Positions 52,183 through 60,214 of a stretch of DNA of 64,000 nucleotides are shown here, piece by piece. How positions within the stretch are numbered: position 1 is the stretch's first letter; every line of letters starts with the position of its first letter. Under the pieces are notes generated by a model. It was not told the origin of the DNA and searched no databases. It worked only from the letters and a program-made list of their open reading frames with translations. Source of the DNA: CAWEHU01 sp963808965 (lineage in GTDB: Bacteria; Pseudomonadota; Alphaproteobacteria; Acetobacterales; Acetobacteraceae); the NCBI GenBank assembly GCA_963808965.1, contig CAWEHU010000010.1:62001-126000 (forward strand). The letters run 5' to 3'. Both the position numbers and the translations under genes were made by a program.

Positions 52183-52365
52183 ATGAGCACCGCTCATACC
52201 CCGCCAGATCAGGCGCGCAAGGGCGACGAGAAGGCGCGCGAGCGCGACCCGCATGGTACCGGGCCGTCAGGCCAGGCTACGAAGGAGGATCCGGCTGCCC
52301 GGCCGTCTTCGGACCGGCAAAAGACCGAGACGGCCGGCGAACGGACCGAGGGCAAGGACGGCTGA
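52183..52365 (+). CDS. small charged disordered protein
   Basis: A 60-residue protein rich in K, E, R, D, G, P and T with no hydrophobic segment, reading MSTAHTPPDQARKGDEKARE at the start. No family recognised. A CCCGGAGATTTTCTG leader gives a possible ribosome site. Its position after the VEDSFPASDPPS protein and similar composition suggest co-expression. Coding status is likely but not certain because of its size. Confidence 0.5.
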   Translation: MSTAHTPPDQARKGDEKARERDPHGTGPSGQATKEDPAARPSSDRQKTETAGERTEGKDG

Positions 52366-52403
52366 GGCTCAGCCCCGCACCGGGCCCGGCGGGGCGGCGC
52401 CTC

Positions 52404-53165
52404 CTACGGATTGAAGTGGGCGAGGGCCCTGCGCATGGGTTCGCTTGAGATCGCGATCATGCCATCGAGCGGCCGGTCCATCTCGAGAACCAGGAAGATC
52501 GCGCAGCCGATCGAGAACGAGCACACCAGGAATGCCGCCACGACGGTGCCATTGCGGGGAGCATTCAGGCCAAAGCTTGCAAAGATGAAGGCGATCCAGA
52601 ACACCAGGATCGCGAGTATGATCCCGCTGATCGGATCTCCCTGTTGCTCGATCAGCTGCCAGCGCATGCGAAGAACTTCGCCCATGATCTGGAGGCCCTG
52701 CTCCTTCGCCCAGCGCTGGGATGAATTGCCCGGTTGGAGCGCGACGATCTCGGCGCGCGCCTGATCCAACAGGGAACCCGCGCGCGCGTCCTCCAACGCG
52801 CCCGGACGCAGTCTCTCCGCCGTCCAGAGGTCCTCGAGAAGTTTGGCGGTGTAACGACGTAGGAGGTCGCGTGCGGATTCGGTGCCTTGGCCGTAATCAC
52901 GCAGCACTTGGTTCGCAAGTATGAGCTCGGCCGCATAGCCGCGCAGGTCATGGTCGGTTGTGTCGAAGGAGGTCTTGGCGGTAGCGATCAACAGGCCGAG
53001 GACGAGCGACGCGAGCACCGAAAGCATCCCGGTGCCCAGCCGCACGACATCCTGGGTTTCCTTCGTCAGATGGTGACGGGGCAGGTACGGGTGGAGGAAA
53101 AGCCCGATCAGGCCGCCCGCGAAAACGCAGATAAATACGATGGCCGCGATGTGGAGGGAGTTCAT
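52404..53165 (-). CDS. DUF4239 (bestrophin-like) membrane protein
   Basis: A 253-residue protein with an N-terminal helix (residues 7-28), a second near 45-63 (TGMLSVLASLVLGLLIATA), a long helical soluble middle (70-170) and two C-terminal helices (about 180-230, IILAILVFWIAFIFASFGL). This layout and VVRLGTGMLSVLASLVLGLL are typical of the DUF4239 family, whose role is unknown. It lies 9 bases downstream of the EAL-domain gene on the same strand, suggesting co-transcription. Confidence 0.8.
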   Translation of the reverse strand: MNSLHIAAIVFICVFAGGLIGLFLHPYLPRHHLTKETQDVVRLGTGMLSVLASLVLGLLIATAKTSFDTTDHDLRGYAAELILANQVLRDYGQGTESARDLLRRYTAKLLEDLWTAERLRPGALEDARAGSLLDQARAEIVALQPGNSSQRWAKEQGLQIMGEVLRMRWQLIEQQGDPISGIILAILVFWIAFIFASFGLNAPRNGTVVAAFLVCSFSIGCAIFLVLEMDRPLDGMIAISSEPMRRALAHFNP

Positions 53166-53174
53166 CCTCCCTGT

Positions 53175-54284
53175 TTAGAGAGCGCGACTGCCCTGTCCAA
53201 GCCGTTGGGCGGGCTGTCCCGCAGTCTCGACTGGGTTGGCTGTCGGAACCAAACTCGCCGCACGGCCGAAGAGCCAGCCCTGGCCCAAGGGCACGCCGAG
53301 CTGTCGCATCAGCCGCGCTTCCTCCTCGGTCTCGATCATCTCGGCGATGACCTTCGCTCCGACCGATCGCGCCAGGTCGAGCATCGATTCCACGAAGCCA
53401 CGGTCACGTTCGTTTCGCGTCGCGCCGCGGACATAAGCCCCGTCGATCTTCACGTAATCCACCCGGAAGTCGCGCAGGTAACGGAACGCGGCTCCGCCCG
53501 CACCGAAATCGTCGATGCAGACCGGAACCCCGACCGCGCGGAGCCGGTCGAGTGTAGCCGTCGCGCCCGCGATATCCTCGATCTCCGCCGTCTCGGTCAG
53601 CTCCACCAGGAGGCGTCCAGGATGCAGTACGGCGATCGCCAGCATTCGCTCCCGGAATGCCGGACTCTGCATGGAGAGGCCCGAGACGTTCACCGCGATC
53701 GCCGCGCCAGGTACGTGGGCAAGCGTCGCCGTGGCCTCCTCGAGCACAGCGAGATCCAGCTCCTCGGCCAAGCCCATCTCTTCGGAGAAGCTGACGAACT
53801 CCTGCGGGGTGCGCGGCGGGGCGCCGGGTGCCGGCAACGGGCGAAGCAGCGCCTCGTAATGATGTACCCGCCGGTCCGCCAGCGTGACGACAGGTTGGAA
53901 AACGAGGCGAAAGCGCCGGCGCGCGATCAGCTCGCGAGCCGCCCGGGCGCGCGTACCGGCCTGCACGATATAGCCTGCCAGCCCGCTCTGCTGCCCGGCA
54001 GAGCGGGTCCTCTGCGCCCCGTCTTGTGCGAACTGCGTCAGCGCGAAGCGCAGCGCGCGGGCCGTCTGGTCGAACGTGAGATCGGTGGTTCCCCGCCCGG
54101 CTGGTGCAAGCTGCGCCGAAGCCGGGCCATAAGCCGGGCCATGAGCCGGGGCGGCCCGGATCAGTGCCTCAACACCGGATGCAAGTCGCGCGAGATCCAG
54201 GGCCGACTGGCCCGGCCTCGCGTCGCGGAACTCGCTCAATTCGTGGTGCAGTGTCCGCGCTCCTTCCGGGGCCGAGCGGATCAC
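53175..54284 (-). CDS. EAL-domain cyclic-di-GMP phosphodiesterase-like protein
   Basis: A 369-residue protein. The C-terminal half is an EAL domain with HYEALLRPL (EAL motif, about residue 142), AVNVSGLSM, LVELTETAEI, CIDDFGAGGAA, VKIDGAYV and AEMIETEEEA, so most catalytic and metal-binding residues are kept and activity is plausible. The N-terminal 110 residues are helical and alanine-rich with no GGDEF or recognisable sensor. It would lower c-di-GMP in the cytoplasm. It is the first gene of a likely pair with the DUF4239 membrane protein. Confidence 0.85.
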   Translation of the reverse strand: MIRSAPEGARTLHHELSEFRDARPGQSALDLARLASGVEALIRAAPAHGPAYGPASAQLAPAGRGTTDLTFDQTARALRFALTQFAQDGAQRTRSAGQQSGLAGYIVQAGTRARAARELIARRRFRLVFQPVVTLADRRVHHYEALLRPLPAPGAPPRTPQEFVSFSEEMGLAEELDLAVLEEATATLAHVPGAAIAVNVSGLSMQSPAFRERMLAIAVLHPGRLLVELTETAEIEDIAGATATLDRLRAVGVPVCIDDFGAGGAAFRYLRDFRVDYVKIDGAYVRGATRNERDRGFVESMLDLARSVGAKVIAEMIETEEEARLMRQLGVPLGQGWLFGRAASLVPTANPVETAGQPAQRLGQGSRAL

Positions 54285-54397
54285 CCGCGGCCCTAGCGGA
54301 GACAGTCTTGAACGGTCCCGTTAACAGCGGGTGAAACCACCTTCGACAGCGGTAAGTTCGGTGGGGAAGGCCCAAGCCAGTCAACCGCCGCTCGGCT

Positions 54398-54442
54398 GGA
54401 TGAACGGAATTTGCGTGTACGTTTCCAGTGATCCCGAAACGG
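54398..54442 (-). repeat. diverged relic of the palindromic element
   Basis: On the minus strand this stretch reads CGTTTCGGGATCACTGG then an ACGCAAATTCCGTTCATCC block, which closely matches the left part of both palindromic elements at 10.8 and 46.8 kb (terminal CGTTT-GGGCTCACTG and ACGCAAATTCCGCTCATCC). The other end was not found, so this is probably a remnant. Confidence 0.4.
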
Positions 54443-54449
54443 AACCAGC

Positions 54450-54860
54450 TTACGGGACAGGCCGGCGCGACAGACCGCCCACGATCGCGCAAGCGAAGCC
54501 GGCGCAAACCACGGTCACGATCACGATCATCAGCCGCAAGCGTCGGGCGAGCCCGTGCGCCTCCGCGATGAAACGGGCGCGCATCGCGGTCCGCTCCCGG
54601 CTGATCCGCTCCTCCAGGGTGCCGCTTCCTTCGGTGATCGCCGCCGCACTGTCGCCGAGTTCCGGCGCGAGTGCTGCGAGCTTTGCTGCCTGATCGGCGC
54701 TGCCCGAAGCGGCGAGCACCTCGTCGAGAGCGGCGTCACGCGCGAGAGCGCGGTACAGCGGCACCGGCCCGGCATAGGTCGCGAACACGCTCATAATTCC
54801 GACGACACCGAATGTCATGGCGACGAACGCCATCCAGGTTAGGCTTGTTCGTTCTGCCAT
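54450..54860 (-). CDS. small two-helix membrane protein of unknown function
   Basis: A 136-residue protein with a membrane helix at about residues 8-30 (WMAFVAMTFGVVGIMSVFATY), a central soluble helical stretch of about 75 residues rich in alanine and glutamate, and a second helix at about 108-130 (LMIVIVTVVCAGFACAIVGGL). Both termini would face the cytoplasm and the middle the periplasm. No family recognised. It is divergent from the methyltransferase-like gene. Confidence 0.65.
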   Translation of the reverse strand: MAERTSLTWMAFVAMTFGVVGIMSVFATYAGPVPLYRALARDAALDEVLAASGSADQAAKLAALAPELGDSAAAITEGSGTLEERISRERTAMRARFIAEAHGLARRLRLMIVIVTVVCAGFACAIVGGLSRRPVP

Positions 54861-55026
54861 CGACCGCTCTCTCCGCCCGCCAGGTTCGACATTGGCCCGG
54901 GCGTCTCAGGGCCGCAAACCCCGAGGCGCGGCCAGAGCGAGGAGGGGATTCCTCGCCGGTTGCGGCGTACGTTCAAGCTTCATCAACTCTTTTCCAGGAC
55001 CGTGCCGCCAGGAGGACGGCTCGGCG

Positions 55027-55932
55027 ATGTTCGATAACGTGCGCAGTTGGCTCGGCGGCTCGCCGAACCCGGCAACCGGCTTCGTCTCGACAAGGTTCGA
55101 GGAGCCGGCCGTATCTTTGGCCCCCGCCCGTCTGGCCCCCGCGCGTCGTGAGACGCCGGCCCTGCGTTGGTCGCCCGCGCGGATCGCCGTGGTTGAATCG
55201 CTCTGGGGAGAAGGCTTTCTGTTTCCCGGCGGGGAGGAGGAAACGCTCCGGCTGGCCAATCCCCTGGGGCTTTCCACCGCCGCGAGTTTGCTTCTGCTGG
55301 GCGCGGGCTCGGGCGGGCCCGTGCGTTCGATCGCATCGCGGCTCGGCGTCTGGGTCACCGGCTTCGAGTCCGATCCCGATTTGGCTTCGCTCGCGATCGA
55401 GCGAAGCACCTGCTCCGGTCTCGGGCGTCGAGCCCAGATCGAAATGTGGTGCCCGGGGAGGCCATCGTTCCGCCCAGCCTACTATCACCACGCACTGGTT
55501 CTGGAGCCGCTGCGCGGTTCTGCGCCGGAGCCGGTGCTTGCCGCGGTTGCGGAGGCGCTGCGGCCGAACGGTCAGATCGTGCTGGTCGACATGGTGACGG
55601 GGCGCGACACGGATCCGGATGACCCGATGCTCGCTGCATGGGCGCGTCTGGAGCGCCGCCCTGGCGACCTGCACAGCGAGACCACGGTGACCCGCACGCT
55701 GAGCCGGCTCGGCTTCGACGTCCGCGTCAGGGAGGATTTGTCCAGCCGCCACGCCTCGCTGGTGCTCCGCGGTTGGCAACGGGCGGTGCGCCGCATATCG
55801 GAGGAGCGGCCGCCTTTGGCGGAAGCCGCTCTGCTTATCGCGGAAGCAGAGTTGTGGCTGCTGCGGCTTCGATTGCTCCGGACGGGCCATCTGCGGGTGG
55901 TCCGGTGGCACGCCATGGCTTCGAGCGGGTGA
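55027..55932 (+). CDS. SAM-dependent methyltransferase-like protein
   Basis: A 301-residue protein. A Rossmann-type region begins with LLLLGAGSGGPVRSIASRLG near residue 84, followed by VTGFESDPDLASLAIERS and a strand-end block GQIVLVDMVTG near 178. This resembles class I methyltransferases of the UbiE/Methyltransf_11 type, though the first 75 residues are an unrelated linker. The substrate is unknown. ATG 55027 follows GGAGGACGGCTCGGCG; the frame is open upstream into the divergent gene and that part is not family-like. Confidence 0.72.
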   Translation: MFDNVRSWLGGSPNPATGFVSTRFEEPAVSLAPARLAPARRETPALRWSPARIAVVESLWGEGFLFPGGEEETLRLANPLGLSTAASLLLLGAGSGGPVRSIASRLGVWVTGFESDPDLASLAIERSTCSGLGRRAQIEMWCPGRPSFRPAYYHHALVLEPLRGSAPEPVLAAVAEALRPNGQIVLVDMVTGRDTDPDDPMLAAWARLERRPGDLHSETTVTRTLSRLGFDVRVREDLSSRHASLVLRGWQRAVRRISEERPPLAEAALLIAEAELWLLRLRLLRTGHLRVVRWHAMASSG

Positions 55933-55972
55933 TATCTGACCCACTCGACCCCGTCTCTACCCGGGGTTTTGC

Positions 55973-56001
55973 TTGACACGCTGGCTCCTCGCCCGTAAGC
56001 A
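55973..56001 (+). promoter_or_regulatory. sigma-70-type promoter for rpmJ
   Basis: TTGACA at 55973-55978 and TAAGCA at 55996-56001 with 17 bases between, about 65 bases before the L36 start codon. The -35 is perfect and the -10 is weaker. Confidence 0.6.
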
Positions 56002-56020
56002 GCCGCGCTCGATTTTACCG

Positions 56021-56050
56021 CGCCGATCAGCTCTGCGCCGATCAGCTCTG
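56021..56050 (+). repeat. 15-base perfect tandem duplication in the rpmJ leader
   Basis: CGCCGATCAGCTCTG occurs twice head to tail between the promoter and the L36 start, within the probable 5' untranslated region. It may be a simple slippage duplication or a repeated regulator or ribosomal-protein site. Confidence 0.7.
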
Positions 56051-56064
56051 CAAGGCCTCAGTCC

Positions 56065-56190
56065 ATGAAAGTCCGCAACAGTCTCAAATCGGCCAAGGCC
56101 CGCGACAAGAATTGCCGCGTGGTGCGCCGGCATGGCCGCATTTACGTCATCAATAAGAAGAACCCGCGCATGAAGGCGCGCCAGGGCTGA
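56065..56190 (+). CDS. rpmJ: 50S ribosomal protein L36
   Basis: A 41-residue ribosomal protein, MKVRNSLKSAKARDKNCRVV followed by a RRHGRIYVINKK block and ending KARQG. It binds 23S rRNA in the large subunit. This is the standalone alphaproteobacterial form with a single cysteine, so it lacks the zinc-binding set found in the spc-operon form. It has its own promoter and is followed by a small membrane protein gene. Too short for many gene callers but unmistakable. Confidence 0.92.
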   Translation: MKVRNSLKSAKARDKNCRVVRRHGRIYVINKKNPRMKARQG

Positions 56191-56234
56191 GAGCCGTTTT
56201 CCGCTCCGGGCGCTCTTGGTCCTGAGTTGCCCCG

Positions 56235-56516
56235 GTGCATGTCCCGAGCTTTCTGACCGTACCTTGCTTTCTGGCGGCCTTCGTCCTGTTCGGATGGCAG
56301 TATTACGTCGCCGATCCGGAGCGGCGGATCATGGACCGTCGATTCCTTCTCGCCTCCGCCTCCCTCCTGCTCGCCCTTCTATACGTCTCGCTGGACGCGC
56401 TGGACCCGCTCGGACCGGCGCTTTCCGGTGGCTTCTTTGCCGCGGGTCTCGGGTGCCTGCTGCTCTCGCTTCACGGGCGGCGGCGGCCCCGAGGGCGGAA
56501 TCGGCCTAGCGGCTGA
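56235..56516 (+). CDS. small membrane protein of unknown function
   Basis: A 93-residue protein with three short hydrophobic helices (about residues 5-24, 37-54 and 62-79, the last ALSGGFFAAGLGCLLLSLHG) and a basic C-terminal tail (RRRPRGRNRPSG). The best start is GTG at 56235; no ATG-led alternative of similar length exists. No family recognised. It lies 44 bases after rpmJ. Confidence 0.55.
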   Translation: MHVPSFLTVPCFLAAFVLFGWQYYVADPERRIMDRRFLLASASLLLALLYVSLDALDPLGPALSGGFFAAGLGCLLLSLHGRRRPRGRNRPSG

Positions 56517-56594
56517 CAAGGCTGGATTGCCAGCCCCGCAGGTGCGAGTCATAGAAGCGACCAGTCCCCAAACAGAGGGAACGGTCCAAGGCAC

Positions 56595-57911
56595 ATGCAG
56601 ACAAATTTCGCGCCTGAACTGCTAAAAGATCCGGATTTCGCGTCTTCCGAGAAAGTCGTGCGCACCTGCGTCCATTGCGGGTTCTGCACCGCGACCTGTC
56701 CGACGTTCCTGTTGCTCGGCGACGAACTGGATAGCCCGCGTGGGCGCATCTACCTGATGAAGGAGATGCTGGAGAACAACCGGCCCGCGACGAAGGAGAT
56801 CGTCAAGCACATCGACCGCTGCCTCTCCTGCCTCTCCTGCATGACGACCTGCCCTTCTGGCGTCCACTACATGCACCTCGTGGATCACGGCCGGCGCCAT
56901 ATCGAGGAGACGTACAAGCGGCCGTTGCATGAACGCGCTCTCCGCGAACTGTTGGAGCGCGTGCTCCCGAATCCCCGTCTGTTCCGGCTCGCGCTGATGG
57001 GCGCACGCGTGACGCGGCCGCTTGCCGCGATGATTCCCGGACAGAGCGCGCTCGCCGATCGGCTACGGGCGATGCTGCGGCTTGCCCCCGGCAAGCTGCC
57101 GCCGCCGAGCCCGATGCAGGAACCGCAGGTTCATCGAGCGGAAGGGAAGCGGCGCGGGCGGGTCGCGTTGCTCACGGGATGCGCGCAGCAGGTGCTCGCG
57201 CCGCAGATCAATGAGGCGACGATCCGGCTGCTGACCCGTCTCGGGGTCGAGGTGGTGATCACGAAAGGCCAGGGCTGCTGCGGCGCTCTCACGCATCACA
57301 TGGGCCGTCACAAGCCCGCGATGGCGAGCGCCCGCGCGAATATCGAGGCCTGGAGTCGCGAGATCGAGGGCGAGGGCCTCGACGCCATCGTGGTGAACAC
57401 CTCCGGCTGCGGCACCACGCTCAAGGATTACGGGTTCATGTTCCGCGCCGAGCCGGAACCCTGGCGCAGCCGGGCCGACAAGGTCGCGTCGCTCTCCAAG
57501 GACATCAGCGAGTATCTGACGAAGCTCGGTTACGAGCCGACGCGAGAGGCCTCGGAGCTGACCGTTGCTTATCACTCGGCTTGCAGTCTGCAACACGGGC
57601 AGCAGATCAGGAACCAGCCGAAGGCGCTGCTGCGAAGTGCGGGATTCAGAGTCCTGGATCCGGCCGAGCCGCATATCTGCTGCGGCTCCGCTGGCACCTA
57701 CAACATGGTTCAGCCGGAAATCGCCTCACGCCTGCGGGAACGCAAGCTCGCCAACATCGCCGTTACCAAACCAGACTTGGTTGCAGCCGGCAACATCGGC
57801 TGCATCACGCAGCTTTCGAATGGCGGCTTCCCGGTCGTACATACGGTGGAGCTGCTGGACTGGATGGCCGGCGGACCGAAGCCGCAGGGCCTAATGCCGC
57901 GACCGAACTGA
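56595..57911 (+). CDS. glcF: glycolate oxidase iron-sulfur subunit
   Basis: A 438-residue protein that carries electrons in glycolate oxidase, which turns glycolate into glyoxylate. Two 4Fe-4S ferredoxin motifs are clear: CVHCGFCTATCP near residue 25 and CLSCLSCMTTCPSG near 76. Two CCG-type cysteine-rich domains follow (GQGCCGALTHHMG near 225, PHICCGSAGTYNM near 355). glcD and glcE are not next to it in this window. The product feeds the gcl route in the purine island. The start is ATG, with AGAGGGAACGGTCC some distance before it. Confidence 0.9.
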   Translation: MQTNFAPELLKDPDFASSEKVVRTCVHCGFCTATCPTFLLLGDELDSPRGRIYLMKEMLENNRPATKEIVKHIDRCLSCLSCMTTCPSGVHYMHLVDHGRRHIEETYKRPLHERALRELLERVLPNPRLFRLALMGARVTRPLAAMIPGQSALADRLRAMLRLAPGKLPPPSPMQEPQVHRAEGKRRGRVALLTGCAQQVLAPQINEATIRLLTRLGVEVVITKGQGCCGALTHHMGRHKPAMASARANIEAWSREIEGEGLDAIVVNTSGCGTTLKDYGFMFRAEPEPWRSRADKVASLSKDISEYLTKLGYEPTREASELTVAYHSACSLQHGQQIRNQPKALLRSAGFRVLDPAEPHICCGSAGTYNMVQPEIASRLRERKLANIAVTKPDLVAAGNIGCITQLSNGGFPVVHTVELLDWMAGGPKPQGLMPRPN

Positions 57912-57922
57912 ACGGGAGCAAA

Positions 57923-57949
57923 CTTGCGCTAACGCAAGGGCAAAAGCCC
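57923..57949 (+). terminator. paired short hairpins after glcF
   Basis: CTTGCG-CTAA-CGCAAG at 57923-57938 is followed directly by GGGC-AAAA-GCCC, 11 bases beyond the glcF stop. No T tract, so a weak terminator or 3' stabiliser. Confidence 0.4.
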
Positions 57950-58005
57950 GAGAGCTTGTCCGGCCCCGGCTTGCATCGGTCCCTTTCGGGCGCGACCATA
58001 CGGCG

Positions 58006-58558
58006 ATGTGGCGGATCCTGCTATTCCTGGTCCTGCTGAACGTACCCGCTCATGCGCAGGCGCCCGCAACCGATAAGCGCGCCGCTGTCGACCGGCTGCT
58101 CGCCGCACTTGAAAGCGGCACCCACGGAGCAGGCGGCGGCGCCGATCGAGGCGCACCTCGCGCAGCTTTGGCTGGAACAGGGGTCCGCCGCGGTCACTCT
58201 TCTGATGAGCCGCGGGTTGCGCGACCTGAAGGCCGGCGCGCATCAAGACGCCATCGACGATTTCAGCGACGCCATCGCGCTCGACCCGGATCTCGCGGAA
58301 GCCTGGCGCCAGCGCGCCATCGCTCGCTACGAACAGGGCGACACTCAGGGAGCCGTGCGCGATCTCGAGGAAACATTGAAACGCGAGCCACGCCATTTCG
58401 GAGCGTTCGAAACCCTCTCCCGCATCGCCGAAAACCGCAAAGACTGGAAGAGCGCCTATTCCGCCTGGCAGAAGGTGTTGGAGATCGATCCGAAGACACC
58501 CGGCGGAGAGCAGAGGCTCAAGGACCTGAGGCGGCGCGCGATGGGCGAGCAAACCTGA
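58006..58558 (+). CDS. TPR-repeat periplasmic protein (single frameshift near 58115)
   Basis: A 183-residue protein after removing one base. The first 17 residues are a signal peptide (MWRILLFLVLLNVPAHA), then about 45 helical residues, then tetratricopeptide repeats: AHQDAIDDFSDAIALDPDLAEAW, then YEQGDTQGAVRDLEETLKREPRHF and DWKSAYSAWQKVLEIDPKTP. TPR arrays mediate protein contacts; the partner is unknown. The frame breaks in GAAAGCGG at about 58111; removing one A gives LLAALEAAPTEQAA. It is followed 42 bases later by the flavohemoglobin gene. Confidence 0.8.
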
Positions 58559-58600
58559 ATCACGACGCTGCTATGAACTGCCGAAAGCGGGAGGAAGCCA

Positions 58601-59827
58601 ATGAGTGACGCGCTGAGCGATCGGACGATCGAGATCGTAAAGGCCACGGTGCCGGCACTGGAAAAGGGTGGCACCGCGATCACCGACCGCATGTACCAGC
58701 GCCTGTTCATGACGCCGGAGATTCGCGATCTCTTCAATCAGTCGCATCACGGCGAGACCGGATCGCAGTCGAAGGCGCTGACAGCGGCGATTATCGCGTA
58801 TGCCCGGAATATCGACAATTTGGGCGTGCTCGGCACCCGTGTCGAGCGGATCACGCAGAAACACGTGGGCCTGAATATCCTGCCGGAGCACTACCATTTC
58901 GTCGCCGAGGCGCTGCTCGGGGCGATCAAGGATGTGCTGGGCGAGGCGGCAACCCCAGAGATACTGGAGGCCTGGGGCGAGGCGTATTGGTTCCTCGCCG
59001 ATCTGCTGATTGCTCGGGAGGCGATCATTTATAGCCGCCTGGCCGCCGCGGCCGGAGGCTGGAACGGCTGGCGTGACTTCAGGGTCGAGAGCACGAAGCA
59101 GGAAAGCGAGGTGATCCGCTCGTTCGTCCTGGTCCCGGCCGACGGCCGCGGGGTGATGCGGCACCGCCCCGGCCAGTACCTGACATTTTCTTTCGATGTG
59201 CCTGGCGCCGGTCATCTTAAGCGCAACTATTCGATCTCATCCGCGCCGGAGGACCGCGCGTATCGTATCAGCGTCAAGCGCGAGGCGCGGCCCGGCGTTC
59301 CGCCCGGGCTCGCCTCCAACTGGCTGCATGACCAAGCCAAGCCGGGCAGCGTGCTGAAGGTCGCCCCGCCCGCGGGCGAGTTCTATCTGGACGAGAGGGA
59401 CCAAAGCCCTGTCGTGTTGCTGAGCGGCGGCGTCGGACTCACGCCCATGGTGAGCATGCTGGAACACGTCGTGCGCTCCGGCAGCGGCCGGCCGATTTGG
59501 TACATTCATGGCGCGGAGAATCGTCGCGTCCACGCGATGGGCGAGCATGTGCGCGAACTCGCGTCGCAGGCGCCCAACGTCACGGTCCGCACGTTCTACA
59601 ACGTGGTCGAGCCAAGCGACGAAGCGGGCAAGCACTATGACGAGCGAGGGTTCATCAGCGGCGCTTACATCTCCAAGCACACGCCGAAGGAGGACGCGAC
59701 CTACTATCTGTGCGGCCCGCGACCCTTCCTGCGGGCAATGGTCGGCGGTCTGGCGCGAGTTGGCGTTCCGCTCGGCCACATCCGCTACGAGTTCTTCGGC
59801 CCGGCCGACGAGCTGCTCGCGGCCTGA
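58601..59827 (+). CDS. hmp: flavohemoglobin / nitric oxide dioxygenase
   Basis: A 408-residue cytoplasmic enzyme converting nitric oxide and oxygen to nitrate with NAD(P)H. A globin domain (residues 1-140) holds ITQKHVGLNILPEHYHFVAE with the proximal histidine. A FAD domain (about 150-260) has RHRPGQYLTFSF and RNYSISSAPE, and a NAD domain has LLSGGVGLTPMVSMLEHV and YYLCGPRPFL. Length and order are standard. No clear NsrR-like palindrome was seen in the 42 bases before it, so it may be read from the TPR gene promoter. Confidence 0.93.
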   Translation: MSDALSDRTIEIVKATVPALEKGGTAITDRMYQRLFMTPEIRDLFNQSHHGETGSQSKALTAAIIAYARNIDNLGVLGTRVERITQKHVGLNILPEHYHFVAEALLGAIKDVLGEAATPEILEAWGEAYWFLADLLIAREAIIYSRLAAAAGGWNGWRDFRVESTKQESEVIRSFVLVPADGRGVMRHRPGQYLTFSFDVPGAGHLKRNYSISSAPEDRAYRISVKREARPGVPPGLASNWLHDQAKPGSVLKVAPPAGEFYLDERDQSPVVLLSGGVGLTPMVSMLEHVVRSGSGRPIWYIHGAENRRVHAMGEHVRELASQAPNVTVRTFYNVVEPSDEAGKHYDERGFISGAYISKHTPKEDATYYLCGPRPFLRAMVGGLARVGVPLGHIRYEFFGPADELLAA

Positions 59828-60214
59828 GTAACTCTCTCACGGCTCGCTCCGACAGGAGGAGGGCTCGGTTGCGACATTTTCTCTCTCCTTGCGAGGAGAG
59901 AAGATGCAGGCGAGCGCGCCGCGTGGAGGCGGACGAGACCTAACACGGCAAGAAGGAGACCCCCGACTCCCAGCCCGCAGCGACGCGGTCGCCCCTACAT
60001 CAAGGAGGGCTAGCACGCCGAGAAACGCCCGATCGTTCCCCCGGTCGAGCGCGGCGGCGATGCGCGCGCCGTCCGCTTCGCGGGAGCTTGGGAGGCCCTT
60101 TCTTTCGTCGGTCTAGGCTGCGGCGGAGTTCAACGCTCGCCGCAGCGCTTCATCACCCCTTACCGCTGCGGCCCCTTGGTCGATTTCATTTGAGCGATCT
60201 GGCATATGGGGAAT
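59828..60214. other. gene-free region after hmp
   Basis: No convincing gene in these 387 bases. A hairpin (8-base stem, TCTCTCCT at 59882-59889 with AGGAGAGA at 59894-59901, TGCG loop) could end hmp transcription, though a T tract lies before it rather than after. Base composition drops towards 60200. Confidence 0.5.

Noticed and set aside
59828..60214. tRNA or small RNA gene after hmp
   Set aside because: No cloverleaf or TPsiC-like arm could be formed by eye; only one hairpin is present.
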